This document shows, piece after piece, positions 40,353 to 51,409 of a stretch of 64,000 bases of DNA. A program made the position numbers and the translations under genes. Each line of letters starts with the position of its first letter. The first letter of the stretch is position 1. Source of the stretch: Dendrolimus kikuchii (Eukaryota > Arthropoda > Insecta > Lepidoptera > Lasiocampidae); NCBI GenBank assembly GCA_019925095.2, contig CM034394.1, positions 24,104,272-24,168,271 of the forward strand, in the 5' to 3' direction. The notes beneath the pieces were generated by a model. It did not search any database. It was given only the letters and a program-made list of their open reading frames with translations, and had not been told where the DNA came from.

Positions 40353-40902
40353 AATAAATAATAATAAGCGTGTTAAATTAAAAAAATTAAATCTAGAAAT
40401 TAAGTTGTAAAAAAGGGTACGGAACTCGAGTCCGTAGAGTTGGTAATAATAATTTAAAAAAAAATACTCATTATCCTATTCCGGACGAAGACAATTCCAA
40501 AAACACCAAAAATCATGAAAATTAGTTTAGCCGTTCTTGAGCTATAAATGGCGTAACTAACACGACTTTGTTTTATATACCTTATATATATAAGTAGATT
40601 ACTTAGACATTAATAGTATATTAAATAGTGTATCTTAATACTCTTCAAACATTTTAATAAATTAATTATGAAGTAAATTAAAACTAATTTTTATCAAATA
40701 TTGATTGGAGTTTTATCGTTTATTTAACCATGAACTTAAAACTTAAAGAAATTTTGGTCTGTGGCGCGTAGCAGGAGCGTGCTACGCCGTAGTTACAGCT
40801 ACGCCGCTTTCCGTAGCATTATTTAGATGGCGTGATATTAAACACCCAACTTTATAGCGATAAATGAATCATTCAAAAAAAAAAATCGCAACTAGTACAC
40901 AT

Positions 40903-41310
40903 AATAAAGTGGCCGAAATGTCGCAATAAAAATATTTTATTTTTATTTTTTTATTGCAGGAGGTCAGCAGACAGGCAGATGGCCCATTTGATGGAAAGCG
41001 GTTACCATCGCCTATGGAAATTTGCAACACCAAAGTTGTTACAAATGCGCTGCTGCTCTCTTAAGGGAGATTGGAACCTGGTCACTAATGCCGGAACACA
41101 ACTCAAGGTTGTTATGGCGGCATACTCTAGACCAGGGGTGGTAGCCATCCAGTCGGGCAAATGCCCTACCACTGGGCTGTGGGTTGTTAAGTCGCCTGAC
41201 ACGACAGGCCGCTCGGCCGCAGGAAATTGTATTCTTTCTCTGTTTCTGCACGATAAAATAAAGGATAAAAATACCGAGCTTAAAACCGTTAAAACGTAGT
41301 AATTAGATAA
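40903..41310 (+). mobile_element. PLE terminal-repeat fragment, interrupted by SINE B
   Basis: GTGGCCGAAATGTCGCAATA on the left, and CGAGCTTAAAACCGTTAAAA then CGTAG on the right, form one inverted terminal repeat like 2742-2818. It faces the PLE at 41334 in the opposite direction. Confidence 0.6.
40944..41257 (-). mobile_element. SINE B copy 11
   Basis: Full length on the minus strand. One base of ATCCGTGC is lost (ATCGTGC). Confidence 0.87.
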
Positions 41311-41749
41311 TTTTCGAAAATTTTAAATTATATAATAAAACTACGTTTTAACGGCTTTAAGCGCGGTCATTTATTTGATCTCTATTATGCCGACGTTTCG
41401 GCCACTTTTCAGTGGTCGTGATCACTGAAGACAAAGATGTCAAGTGTCAATGAGTATTGTTAAAGTTTTATTTAGCCTACCGCCAACTTGTTAATTTTAA
41501 TTATTTAGTTTTAATTTTGTTTATGGTTATTATTTACTCTATGGGAGCCTAATCTAATTTGCCACCGCTTCGCAACATGTTATGGCTTGAAGAGAAGAAG
41601 CGGCGCAAGAAACTCTTCAGCAAACATGCCTAGCTCTAATAATTTTATATAATATTAAAATGGGTGGAAGTCAAAATAAAAGTAATTATCAGTCAAGTTG
41701 GTTTGTGTTCCGTTGCACGCAGAAAGAGCTCACAGTGTCTTGAGGTCTG

Positions 41750-42090
41750 GCAGTTGGTTTTAGCTGGGTTTGGGTCTTCATAGTTTTGATGATCGGATCC
41801 CAAACAGGTGGTACTTGCCAACCATCTTCTCTATTAAAATTTGGGTGTTTTTTTTATTTCAATAGCCTCATGCATCATTCTAGGTATGAAACGATTCTCT
41901 TTCGCGAGGACTTATGGTTTATCGAATCTAATGTAGTGGTTGGGTTTAGCCAGCGTGTGTTCACTGATCGCAGACTTCGTAGACCTTGTGTGTTTCATGT
42001 CAGCAATGTGTTCTTTTACTCGTGTTTTTATGCTCCTCTTTGATTGCCCAATGTATGATAATCCACACTCACAATCGACAACAAGCTCGA
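41750..42090 (-). pseudogene. PLE GIY-YIG endonuclease remnant
   Basis: The minus-strand frame reads DCECGLSYIGQSKRSIKTRV, then KEHIADMKHTRSTKSAISEH, TLAKPNHYIRFDKP, a stop, and LARENRFIPRMMHEAIEIKK. YIGQ, the R/K-rich helix and the AEH-type box (here SEH) are hallmarks of the GIY-YIG domain of Penelope-like proteins. A nonsense codon after DKP and a later frame break make it non-functional. Confidence 0.88.
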
Positions 42091-42115
42091 TTGTGAGTGT
42101 TGATTATCATACATT
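42050..42115. repeat. Snapback inverted repeat at PLE 5' end
   Basis: Arms 42050-42078 and 42087-42115 match at 28 of 29 positions across an 8-nt loop. The right arm is an inverted duplicate of the coding end. Confidence 0.9.
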
Positions 42116-42147
42116 AGCCAGCCCCGCCGTATAATATTGCATTCTTT

Positions 42148-42436
42148 TTTATTTATTTATTGCAGGAGTTCAGCAGACGGCCCACTTGATGGAAAGCGGT
42201 TACCATCGCCTATGGCTACAAATGCGCTGTTGCTCTTTTAAAGGAAACTGGAGCCTGGTCACTAATGCCGGAACACAACACAAGGTTGTTATGGCGACAT
42301 ACTCTAGACCAGGGGTGGTCGCCATCCAGTCGAGCAAATGCCCTACCGCCTGGCTGTGGGTTGTTTAGTCGCTTCTTACGACAGGCCGCCAGGCCGCAGG
42401 AAATTGTATTCTTTCTCCGTTCCTGCACGGATAAAA
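42148..42436 (-). mobile_element. SINE B copy 12
   Basis: Full ends, with an internal deletion of about 25 bp (CATAGGCGATGG side, TGTAGCC junction). It abuts the segment shared with 53.1-53.24 kb. Confidence 0.86.
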
Positions 42437-42571
42437 ATGGCTCCATAGCTTGCTCAAGTATGGCATGAAGGAGCGAGCGCCACCAACAGTGGATGACTTC
42501 CAGATGTTTAGGAAGTCTGGATGAACTCCCAATCGTCGTAACAAGTACAATAATACTAAATCTAGAATATA
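42437..42571 (-). repeat. Shared spacer between RTE-like end and SINE B
   Basis: About 135 bp (CTTGTTACGACGATTGGGAG, GAAGTCATCCACTGTTGGTG on the minus strand) closely matches 53106-53237. In both places it lies between an RTE-like tail and a SINE B head. Confidence 0.85.
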
Positions 42572-42895
42572 CATACATACATACATAACTTCACGCCAGT
42601 TCCCTTGCGGGGTAGGCACGAACAACAAAGCGCCATTTAGGCTTATTCTTACACATCTCACTTGCTTCTTTGACATTCATAACTCTTGTCATGCACGCTC
42701 GTCTGTTCTTAAGGCTCCTGACATCACCTTCTGCTAGTACACGATCAAGTTGATCATGGAAGGTGTGTCGTGGCCTTCCACGACTTCTGCATCCATCCAC
42801 TTTTGCATTGTATACCTGTTTAGTCATTCTTTTATCATGCATTCTTTCCACATGCCCGAACCACCGCAGCATTCCTTTCCTTACCTTCACCCCGG
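42572..42895 (-). mobile_element. RTE-like LINE 3' fragment
   Basis: Ninety-nine codons are open on the minus strand (42591-42890), with (TATG)n. The 5' truncation differs from the otherwise similar 52.8-kb copy. No target duplication was found next to the tail. Confidence 0.9.
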
Positions 42896-42954
42896 GGTGT
42901 AATGTAACTATCTAGAATATGTTAAAAATAAATATCATCTTTACATAGTCTGCC

Positions 42955-43085
42955 AGTTTCTGTGGTTGAGTGGACTAAATCTCAACCGGCCGAGCTCGCT
43001 GGAACGCAGAGGCTGCGGGCTCGATTCCTGGCATGGTAAATTTCGGAAACGAACTTTCAGTTATTTACTATGGTCTGTCTGTCAT
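42955..43085 (+). mobile_element. SINE E copy 4, 3'-truncated
   Basis: TGGTTGAGTGGACT (A box), GGCTCGATTCC (B box), then TTTACTATGGTCTGTC, where it ends. Confidence 0.72.
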
Positions 43086-43459
43086 GCAACGGATTTTTAA
43101 GCGGTTGTCACCATCATTTAGGGAGTTTTTCATTGAAGGCTTTTTTTAATTCGTTCCCTCTCCTGACGAACAAGTTGGGCAGGTTATTTTTCCTTTCTTA
43201 GGGCATTTTAGATTTTTTTGCCCACGATATATAAAAAGTCGAATTAAATTGTTATGTAAGTAAAACAGAGCTACTTACTAGTATTGAACCACGGCTTCCC
43301 CGGCTGCGAGGAAATCAGTGTACAGGGTGAATTTTTCAATAAAGCCTTCAGGGCCAAATCCTAAACTATACGAAATAGTGATATATACTCAAAGGAGTCT
43401 CGACGCCGAATTTGATGAAAACTAAAGGGGTATCATTAGATTTTTTTTTAAATAATTAC

Positions 43460-44118
43460 CTCTCTACAAATTAAATATGACCATATCTCCGAATTTCGTA
43501 ATAAGCTTAAATGGTTGCTAATTCGCCTTCTGCACAATATATTTTTCAATCCCTGTACTCCCCCATATTTAAAGGAATTTTTTAGTTTCCTCTATCAATC
43601 TCATTGCTGTAATTTGCGCTCAAATGAAAATCTTCTGCTAACGATACCTAAACACACTTCGTCCTTTGTAGGAAACTCTTTTGCCGTACAGGCTGTTCAC
43701 CTGTGGTACTCCCTCCTCTTGAAAATCAGACAAGCTACATCCATTGGTTCATTCAAACACTTGATCACTGACCATTATTTGTCCGCTAAATAAAATGTGT
43801 TGCAGTAAATGGAATTCTATTATTATTCGCATGTAAGTATATCTAATTTATATTATTTTAATCTATTTAATTATGTATGTCTTTATTAGTTTATTATTGT
43901 ATTTTTTTTCTCTAATTACGATTGAATTAGTTTCAATTTAGTAGCCACCAAATATTATATAATTTTTCCTGTAATACCTCCTTAGACACCGGGTTGCCTG
44001 GAAGAGATCCCTATAAGCGATAAGGCCGCCCATTGTTCTAATTTAAATGTGTTTGAAATAAATATCTAGGTGTAAATTATGGTCAACAATAAAGAGTTTT
44101 CATTCATTCATTCATTCA
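43460..44118 (+). mobile_element. CR1-like LINE 3' end with (ATTC)n tail
   Basis: C-terminal coding remnant, then a 3' UTR with the conserved GGTTGCCTGGAAGAGAT block (43993 onward) and a terminal (ATTC)n at about 44099-44117. The stem is ATCCC/GCGAT, so broken in this copy. Confidence 0.85.
43465..43793 (+). pseudogene. CR1-like ORF2 C-terminal remnant
   Basis: KYDHISEFRNKLKWLLIRL and AVQAVHLWYSLLLKIRQATS parallel the intact ORF2 (residues 861-960). The RRNAHVLSL segment is deleted and the WNALP motif is altered. Confidence 0.82.
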
Positions 44119-44474
44119 TACCCTAGTCAGAAATCAAATCGGTTGATTTTGACCAAAAACCGCTTAAAAATTCGCTGCGTGCTTTAGGAGGTGTTAGTTA
44201 GCCGATATTCAAACACACAGACACGGAAAACGACTTGGTTATATACTATGTAAAGATTACACGGGAAAAGTCATGGTAAAGCTGCAGTATAGGATATTTT
44301 TAATTGATTCGCTAAATCCATCCGTCAAGTATGTACACGTTCGGAGCGACGGCTGGTGTCTGTTTACAATCTCCTAATGAATATTGACATTGATGGAAAT
44401 GCAAAACCGGAATGCATGCACTCACCACCAAATCCTCTTCCGACCAGCGTTTTAATTACTAAGTGGATTTGAGT

Positions 44475-44590
44475 TTTGAATAGAATAGAATATTCTTTAT
44501 TGCACACAAGAAAATAATACATATGAGTTAATAATCATGTAACTAGTACATTGGCGGTCTTATCGCTAACAGCGATTTCTTCCAAACAAC
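44475..44590 (-). mobile_element. CR1-like LINE 3' end with (ATTCT)n tail
   Basis: The minus strand shows ATCGC/GCGAT with loop TGTTA in the block GGAAGAAATCGCTGTTAGCG, then ...GCAATAAAGAATATTC and ATTCTATTCA. Confidence 0.72.
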
Positions 44591-44686
44591 CTTCTGGAGA
44601 TAATTTAACATTTTTAATAATGGGTCGGCGGTATTGAGCGAGCATAGTTTAAAATATATACAATCATATATATGTCGGGTTCACGT

Positions 44687-45120
44687 CGGGAGCGAACGAA
44701 TGACGCCCCGAGAATAACACAATAATAATCTGAAATATTATAATCAAAGTTTATTACACTAGAATTACCACAATTACGATATTAAATATTGCACAATAAT
44801 ACACAGAAATATTAGGACAACTCCAAGAGTTGCATCCACGCTTGTCAGGTGTCGAGCAGCAATTTGCCCTCCAAGAATACTGCGATTATCAATCAGTAAT
44901 TATCGACCACAATATATTATGTGCTCCTCGTCCAAGACTGTCAATGCAGACTGTTGGTTTAAGATTGCCGGTTAAAGAGTGCCTCTCCTCTGCCCGAACA
45001 CCGCGTATTAAACAGGTCCTCGTAGCGCGCCGCAGTGATACCATCCGGTAATGCTTTGGCGCCACTTCAGTTACACTTCCTTCATAAAACAACTTTCGCC
45101 ATACGTATTTAACTTCCAAC
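44687..45120 (-). mobile_element. Possible LTR
   Basis: The plus strand starts TGTCGGGTTCACG. On the minus strand an AATAAA-type signal (GTAATAAACTTTG) lies about 75 bp before the end ...GAACCCGACA. The other end and a target duplication were not resolved. An ATCCGGTTA motif recurs at 45122, 45181 and 45219. Confidence 0.35.
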
Positions 45121-45248
45121 ATCCGGTTACTCTATTTCCGATATCTGTTAGCTTAATAAATAAATGCTTGTACATTGACATCCGGTTAAACGACTTCCAA
45201 TTACTACATTAAAGGACACTATCCGGTTATTGACTACTTCCGTCACTT

Positions 45249-45482
45249 AGCCAGGTGGTAGAGTATTTGCTCGACTGGATGGCGACCACCCCTGGTCTAG
45301 AGTATGCCGCCATAACAACCTTGTGTTGTGTTCCGGCATTGGTGACCAGGTTCCAGTCTCCTTTAAGAGAGCAGCAGCGCATTTGTAGCACCTTTGGTGT
45401 TGCAAATGTCCATAGGCGATGGTAACCGTTTTCCACCAAGTGGGCCGTCTGCCTGTCTGCTGAACTCCTGCAATAAAAAAAA
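45249..45482 (+). mobile_element. SINE B copy 13, 5'-truncated at the hairpin
   Basis: Starts at GCCAGGTGGTAGAG, the outer hairpin arm, and runs to CTGCAATAAAAAAAA. Same breakpoint as copies 9 and 15. Confidence 0.87.
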
Positions 45483-45613
45483 GGATATGGTTATTTTATA
45501 ATAAGAAATACGATTCCTACATATACATTTATTAATAGTAAATAAAAATACACATGCATATTTAAATACAGACATATGTACATAGAGTTGAATACACATA
45601 TATAAATTACTGT

Positions 45614-45814
45614 TTACAAATTTAGATAGTGATCTTTGAGGAGTTTATTAAAAGATGTAAGTGACTTTGCACTTCTGATGCTCATTGGTAATGCATTCCA
45701 CAACCTTACAGCCTTCACAGTAAAAGGCTTCTGACAAAATTGCGTAGAATGCATTGGCGTCATTAGTCGCGGATTTGCTGATGATCTCAAGAGCCTTGTA
45801 ACTACTTTACACAT
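45614..45814 (-). pseudogene. CR1-like ORF2 C-terminal remnant
   Basis: FTVKAVRLWNALPMSIRSAK and SLTSFNKLLKDHYLN match the C-terminus of the intact ORF2 (VHLWNALPADVRSAKS). The 3' UTR hairpin is not visible beside it, so it is a separate subfamily or deleted. Confidence 0.8.
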
Positions 45815-46139
45815 ATCCTCTCTTTTTCTCTCTTCTCTTTATACATATTCTCAGAAAGGATAAAAGGGAGGTAGAAACTGAAAACCATATCTGTGTCGGT
45901 ACATGTTTCGCTAGATGATTTCTTCCCCAAAAATGCAAAAGCTTCCCGTGGGATATGAAGGTAGATGAACTCGTGAAGCCATGAGAATAACGTAATCTCA
46001 TTATGCTAGCTACACTTTCATCCCTTACGAAAATATTTGCGAGGCTTTTAAAGTAATGACGTCATTGCGCCGCATTACGGGATGCAGGCTGTATTGCATC
46101 AGACCATGCACGCACTTGTAAGGGGCCTCGATTCATGTA

Positions 46140-46790
46140 TTGACTGCATTTAAATCTATGTGTAACATATGCTGCTACTCATGGTTTTACATATAACGTT
46201 AAAAAGACAAAGGTCATGTACTTTCGAAAAGGCAAGAGGCCTGTTACGACATTGCCTATCCAATTAAATGATCAAGACTTAGAATACGTAGACAGCTTTA
46301 AGTATCTGAGGCATATACTGACGAGCAATTTAACGGACGGTATGGACCTAGATGGACAACGCCGTGCTTTAAGCGTGCGATCCAACATGTTGGCTAGGAG
46401 GTTTGCAAAATGTAGTGACAATGTGAAAACGCTATTGTTCAAAACATACTGTACTACTATTTATACGTGTGAACTTTGGTGCATATATACAAAAGCGGAA
46501 TATAGTGTATTAAGAGTACAATATAATAATGCCCTACGCATAATGTTACGGTTACCTAAATTCTGTAGCGCTTCAGAGATGTTCACAGACACCAGACTCC
46601 CCGGTTTTGCGGCACTAACATGACAAAGAGTAGAGAACGCAAGAGAAAGATTTTATAACTCCCAAAATAAAATAGTCGCTGCTCTGCTTCATACATGATG
46701 TGACATAATTATATTTTAATATTATAATACCAATAATGTAATTTGCTATGGACCTAGTCTGGATTAAATAAATATTATTATTATTATTCA
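46140..46790 (+). mobile_element. LINE 3' end of another family, (ATT)n tail
   Basis: A coding remnant, then a 3' UTR ending ...GGATTAAATAAATATT and (ATT)n. Differs in sequence from the CR1-like and RTE-like families. Confidence 0.7.
46148..46623 (+). pseudogene. LINE reverse transcriptase C-terminal remnant
   Basis: LCVTYAATHGFTYNVKKTKV, MYFRKGKRPV, YVDSFKYLRHILTSNLTDGM, LARRFAKCSDNVKTLLFKTY and QYNNALRIMLRLPKFCSASE are typical of the end of a LINE reverse transcriptase and its thumb. The YxDD palm is not included. The open part ends TGA at 46621. Confidence 0.8.
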
Positions 46791-46849
46791 CATATATATT
46801 TTTATTCCAAATTTTTTACATTTTTCTTATAAAATATACGCCGGCAGTG

Positions 46850-47025
46850 GGGCCTAGGGTCCAGGCTACCGGTGGTTAAGGCCCCAGACACAGGAATCTC
46901 CTCACAATACGGGCCGTGTCCAACAGAGCTGCCTTCTGCATCCGACCCTTCAACCAGATACCAAGCGAGAGCCTTTCAAGGTGGCGGTCAAGGCTCTTCG
47001 CTATTAGTCCATTATTATTATTATT
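46850..47025 (-). mobile_element. LINE 3' end, minus strand
   Basis: The minus-strand frame reads LDRHLERLSLGIWLKGRMQK then AALLDTARIVRRFLCLGP and stops at 46876-46878. An (ATT)n run (about 47007-47029) lies on the 5' side of this frame, so the tail orientation is puzzling. It may belong to a neighbouring insertion. Confidence 0.45.
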
Positions 47026-47099
47026 ATTAAAACCTTGTATATTTTTTTAAAATTCAAATCTGGTAGACAGGTAGACGGGTAGCTAATGGAAAGCATTTA

Positions 47100-47662
47100 A
47101 AATATAATAATAACGGCCCATAAATGTCCCACTGCTGGGCTCGGGCTTCCCACGATAGGGGAACGGACTGTATACCCGCCACGCTCGTCCAAGGCGGCTT
47201 GGCAAGTTTGACTCGTCGGTTATCTCGATGTGCAGGTTGCATCACAATGTTTTCTTTCACCGTTATTAGCACGTGGTAATTATAATAATATCGAGGGTTG
47301 AAAGGCTATTTGTTTTAAGCGACATTTTGTGTGAGACTTAACACTATGGGTTTTTATATCGTAATGTCTCAACTTAATGAAATATAAAGAACCTGATGTC
47401 TAGTTTCAATCTATAGATGTTCTTTTTTTTAAGTACGATACATAGTTCGTTGGTGATGTGTTTTTCTGGGTCATTTGTAACTTCAAACTTTTCTCCCGAC
47501 AATTTTTAAAAATGTCGTTTAAAACATATAGCCTTTCACCCATCGATATGCACATTAGATCAGAAAGTTGCTTAAGTGGTGCATGCGTTCCGGCCAGGAT
47601 TGAACCCGTGCCTTTTGAGTTAGGGACGCGTACGCAAGCCATTAGGCTACCAAGACTTCACT
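47100..47662 (-). mobile_element. SINE C copy 4, split by a MITE
   Basis: The tail half (47110-47288) and head half (47549-47660, B box GGTTCAATCCT) join seamlessly when 47291-47548 is removed, compared with SINE C copy 3. Confidence 0.85.
47291..47546. mobile_element. MITE, 256 bp, TA target duplication
   Basis: Terminal inverted repeats of about 34 bp: TCGAGGGTTGAAAGGCTAT on the left, and ATAGCCTTTCACCCATCGA on the right. TA at 47289-47290 and 47547-47548. No transposase frame. TA duplication is typical of the Tc1/mariner superfamily. Confidence 0.85.
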
Positions 47663-47774
47663 ATTACACGTTTTACTTATAAGTGTATAGAAAGCCTTAA
47701 CCGTCGCCGAATAGAGGTTTCAAACGCCAGAGACACACTATTCAATAGTATATCGTTAAAATCGCCGCATGTTT

Positions 47775-48082
47775 ATTTTTATTGCATGAGTTAAGCAGAC
47801 AGACGGCCCACGTGATTGAAACCGGTTACCATCGCCTATGGACATTTGCAACACCAAAGGTGCTACAAATGCGCTGTTGCTCTCTTAAGGGAGACTAGAA
47901 CCTGGTCACTAATGCTGGAATACAACTCAAGGTTGTTATGGCGGCATACCCTAGAGCAGTGGTGGTAGTCATTCAGTCAGGTAAACACCCTACCATCTGG
48001 CTGTAGGCTGTTTTGTCGCCGCTTAGGACAGGCCGCCCGCTCATAGGAAATTGTATTCTTTCTTCTTTTCTGCACGGATAAC
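47775..48082 (-). mobile_element. SINE B copy 14
   Basis: Full length on the minus strand, with several substitutions (CTCATAGGAAATTG). The hairpin is present but mismatched. 48090-48505 is unassigned. Confidence 0.83.
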
Positions 48083-48506
48083 ACCGACGTCTTAATAATA
48101 GGTTTGCCGGGGTTTCGTATTATGTTAACTCCAATAACGCGCCGGTGGTACGCCACTCTATCATTGTAAATATTCATAAGCGAAAATTCGCAAAATAATG
48201 TTTAAAAACTTGAGTAGCGTTACAATATTCATTTCAGATAACGCCGTTTCTGCTAATGGTAATACCATTTTTTTCTATTATTATTCAGCCGTGACGACAT
48301 TGAAAAGATATTTTGGATTTAGGAGAATACGAATTTTTGACACTAAGATACGAACGCTAAGATATTGAAATAGCAGACTTGGGTCCCAGGGACGAAGACA
48401 ACGCGTTGTCAGCCTTTAAGATAGGGGGCTCAGACAGTAGGAATATAGAATAAAGGGGCGCATCCCCTCTCTCCTATACAGGAGTATTGGAGTTGAGGGA
48501 TGAAAT

Positions 48507-48790
48507 AGAAAATCAAATCAAATCAAATTCATTTATTTGCAGGAAACATATATACGGGTGTTCATAGAATAATAAAGTTTATTAGAAGTACATAAACGTA
48601 ATTCACAACTTTTACAAACACAATCAAATACAACAAGTCCAGACCGTAAGGTAGAAAGAAGTATTAACATATAACGCACAAAGTCCGTCGATGTGAGATT
48701 TGCGTTGCGAATGTACACTGAGTAACGCCTCGATCGCAGTTGAAACTCAATTATCTCTGTCTCAAAGGGCCGAGCTTATATATTCGCGAC
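48507..48790 (-). mobile_element. Possible LINE 3' end with GATTT-type tail
   Basis: On the minus strand, CAAATAAATGAATTTGATTT is followed by repeats of GATTT, a pentanucleotide LINE-type tail. No coding signature was recognised upstream. Confidence 0.35.
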
Positions 48791-48799
48791 ATGGGTCTT

Positions 48800-50160
48800 T
48801 AACAAATTAGCATTCATTAGAATTCTAAAACTTGTAGGTTTAATCCTTAACAAGATGGTCTCCAAGCCCTTGCAGCGGAATTTGAACAGAAAAAATGGTT
48901 TTTGTTGTCTTATTCGAAGGCCGGCCATAAACGCAAAAAGGAGATTAGCTATTGACAATAGGTGGTTACGTTCCAATACTTGAAAAATTAACGCAAACAT
49001 TTGACAGTGCACAATTAAGACAATCATTACAAGAATTACAGATAACTATATACCAAGTGTAATAAAATACGTGTTCAAAAAAAGGATTGTAGGGATTTCG
49101 GCTTCTCGGAACACATCACTTGCAGCAGGACTTATAAAAAAATTATAACCCTCCTTGATTATCTCAACGATACGTAATTAATTATCGTCGTGACACTGGA
49201 ACCAAACTGTCGCATCCGGATGTTAATTAAAGCAATAAATTAAATAGTTGCCAGCGTGTCGGCGGACTGTCGCGCAATGAATATGTTGCCGACGCCGCAT
49301 TAGCAATACGCGGGTCAACTATTCAGTGTTCCCTTGCAACGACCGTACGTTTTGGGTGCTCATTGTTCGGCCATTAAAATAGCTAATAACTAGTATAATT
49401 TGTATGCTGGCAAAGGTGTATACTAAAACTGAAAATCAATGGACATCGATTACTTATACCATGACGTGGTATACCCCTACTAGAACCATTATCAATATTT
49501 AAGCACTTAGGGCTGTCTCGATTTTTCGGCTACCGTGCTCTCGCAGCTTATTGGCGTGAAACGGTTAGCCTTGAGCTAATCGTCTTCCATACGATGAGTG
49601 AGAGTTCCGGTGGTCCACTATTCCTCTCCGTTATCCCATCCTTATCTATTCCATATCTCATTTTTCCTATCTGATTATTATATACATATTTTTGGTGGTA
49701 TAAATGGAAGAGAAAGGAGTTGTTTGTACAGAGAGAATAATATTTTAATTATTTTTTACAATAGTTTTAATGACACAGTCAGTTGTAAACAGACAATTCT
49801 ATATTTAACACAAACCAGCCTGTGAAGAACTAAAAAGTTCTCAACACATATACTTCCTTATAATTGGCATTTCAAATTTTGTAGTAAATTAATTAAGAAA
49901 AGAGTAATAATACCATGCTTCTACTTCGTGATCCTGTTCAAAAGTACTCAAATAAACTTATCAAAATAAGTTTAAGTTTTGTCAAATTAAATATTCTTTT
50001 TATTTTAATTCATATTTAGCATTAATTTAGGCCTTTAAATTTTACTTTACTGCTATGTTTATTAGAATTCATTACGTCTCTTGTATAAGTCGTTCGTACA
50101 GATAATAAATAACAAGGCAGTAAATAATGTCATTTTTTATAAATCTTATGAAAGTGAGCT
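48800..50160. other. Longest repeat-poor stretch, unassigned
   Basis: No known repeat tail, terminal repeat or gene signature. 49130-49620 has near-average GC and could be unique host DNA. Open frames here are short and lack family motifs. Confidence 0.35.
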
Positions 50161-50163
50161 TTA

Positions 50164-50867
50164 CATACATACATAGCTTCACGCCAGTTCCCTTGCGGAG
50201 TAGGCACGAATAACAGAGCGCCATTTAGATTTATTCTTACACACTTCACTTGCTTCTTTGACATTCATAACTTTTGTCATGCACGCTCGTCTGTTCTTAA
50301 GGCTCCTGACATCACCTTCTGCTAGTACACGATCGATTTGATCGTGGAAGGTGTGTCGTGGCCTTCCACGACTTCTGTATCCATTCACTTTTGCATTGTA
50401 TATCTGTTTAGTCATTCTTTCATCATGCATTCTTTCCACATGCCCGAACCACTGGAGCATTCCTTTCCTTATCTTCACCCCAACACTCTCTTTCAGACCA
50501 ACTTTCTTTCTTACTTCGGTATTACAAACGCGGTCCGCGAGCGTTACTCCGCAGATTTTGCGCAGTGCTCGCATCTCGACCGCGTTTACTCTACTTTCAT
50601 GCTCTCTCTTCCATACCCAACTCTCGCTTCCATACGTGAGCGTAGGTACCAGCACCGCGTTGTGTATGGCAAGCTGGGCCTTCTGGCTGAGGTTCTTAGC
50701 GCCTAGAAGTTTACCTAACGGTCCGTTCAGACCATTCCCCAAATTCACTCTTCTTTCTATATCAGCGGTGTACCTTCCATCCCTGCTAAAAGCACACCCA
50801 AGATATACAAACTCATTCACTTGCTCCAGCACAACATCATCGACCATTATCCTTGCGAATGCAAGGA
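50164..50867 (-). mobile_element. RTE-like LINE 3' fragment, 700 bp
   Basis: Second-longest copy, (CATA)n on the left. The 5' end carries an 11-nt snapback (50857-50867, inverse of TCCTTGCATTC). No target duplication was found. Confidence 0.9.
50179..50847 (-). pseudogene. RTE-like ORF2 C-terminal domain, 222 codons open
   Basis: Same domain order as the 15.4-kb copy, from VDDVVLEQVNEFVYLGCAF to ...AYSARELA. It retains HVERMHDERMTKQ. Private changes include RVCNTEVRKK and VNGYRSRGR. The catalytic palm is absent. Confidence 0.85.
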
Positions 50868-51099
50868 CTGTTCTGAAAAATACGAATGTTCTGGTTTCTA
50901 CTGCATATACAAATATATTTATTACTTCATAGCCTTGAAATGTGAATTGCTTTATAATTAATTTAATTTCTACTATAGAGCCTTATTCAGAAAATACAAA
51001 AGGTTGTTAAATTACACTAAAGAAATATTATTGTGGCTTAAGCAAAAAAATATATATTTTTCCTGTAGGTTTGGATTTAAAACAAGACATTATAACGAT

Positions 51100-51409
51100 A
51101 GTGTAGTCAAAGTCGTGGTAGCGTAATGGCTAGCGCACGCGTCCCAAAATCAAAGGGCGCGGGTTCGATCCCGGCCGGAGCGCATGCACCACTTAGGCAG
51201 TTTTTTGACCTAATGTGCATATTTTTACAATAATCACGTGCTAACAACGGTGAAGGAAAACATCGCGAAGCAACCAGCACATCGAGATAACCGATGTGTC
51301 AAACCTGCTAAGCCGGCTTGGACAAGCGTGGCGGGTATACTGTTTGTTCTCCTATAATGGGAGGCCCGAGCCCAGTAGTGGGACATTTATGGGCTGTTAT
51401 TATTATTAT
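51100..51409 (+). mobile_element. SINE C copy 5, best-preserved
   Basis: A box TAGCGTAATGG, B box GGTTCGATCCC, tail GCCCAGTAGTGGGACATT then (TTA)n. An 11-bp target duplication, attataacgat, lies at 51089-51099 and 51410-51420. Confidence 0.92.

Larger units (their letters stand above)
41334..42115 (-). mobile_element. Penelope-like element, copy 2
   Basis: Colinear with copy 1 over about 550 bp, then 220 bp longer on the coding 5' side. The left terminal repeat starts AATAAAACTACGTTTTAACG. The hammerhead-like region (about 41392-41430) keeps stem II nearly intact but stem I is lost. The 5' end is a 29-bp snapback hairpin. Confidence 0.82.

Noticed and set aside
41002..41251. Frames of 60-140 codons in SINE B copies on both strands
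   Set aside because: Repeated in every copy with stops and frame changes. The only meaningful coding trace is the borrowed LINE end.
51110..51185. tRNA gene
   Set aside because: A and B boxes are present but there is no cloverleaf or acceptor pairing, and the sequence is the head of a repeated SINE. The same applies to the SINE E heads.
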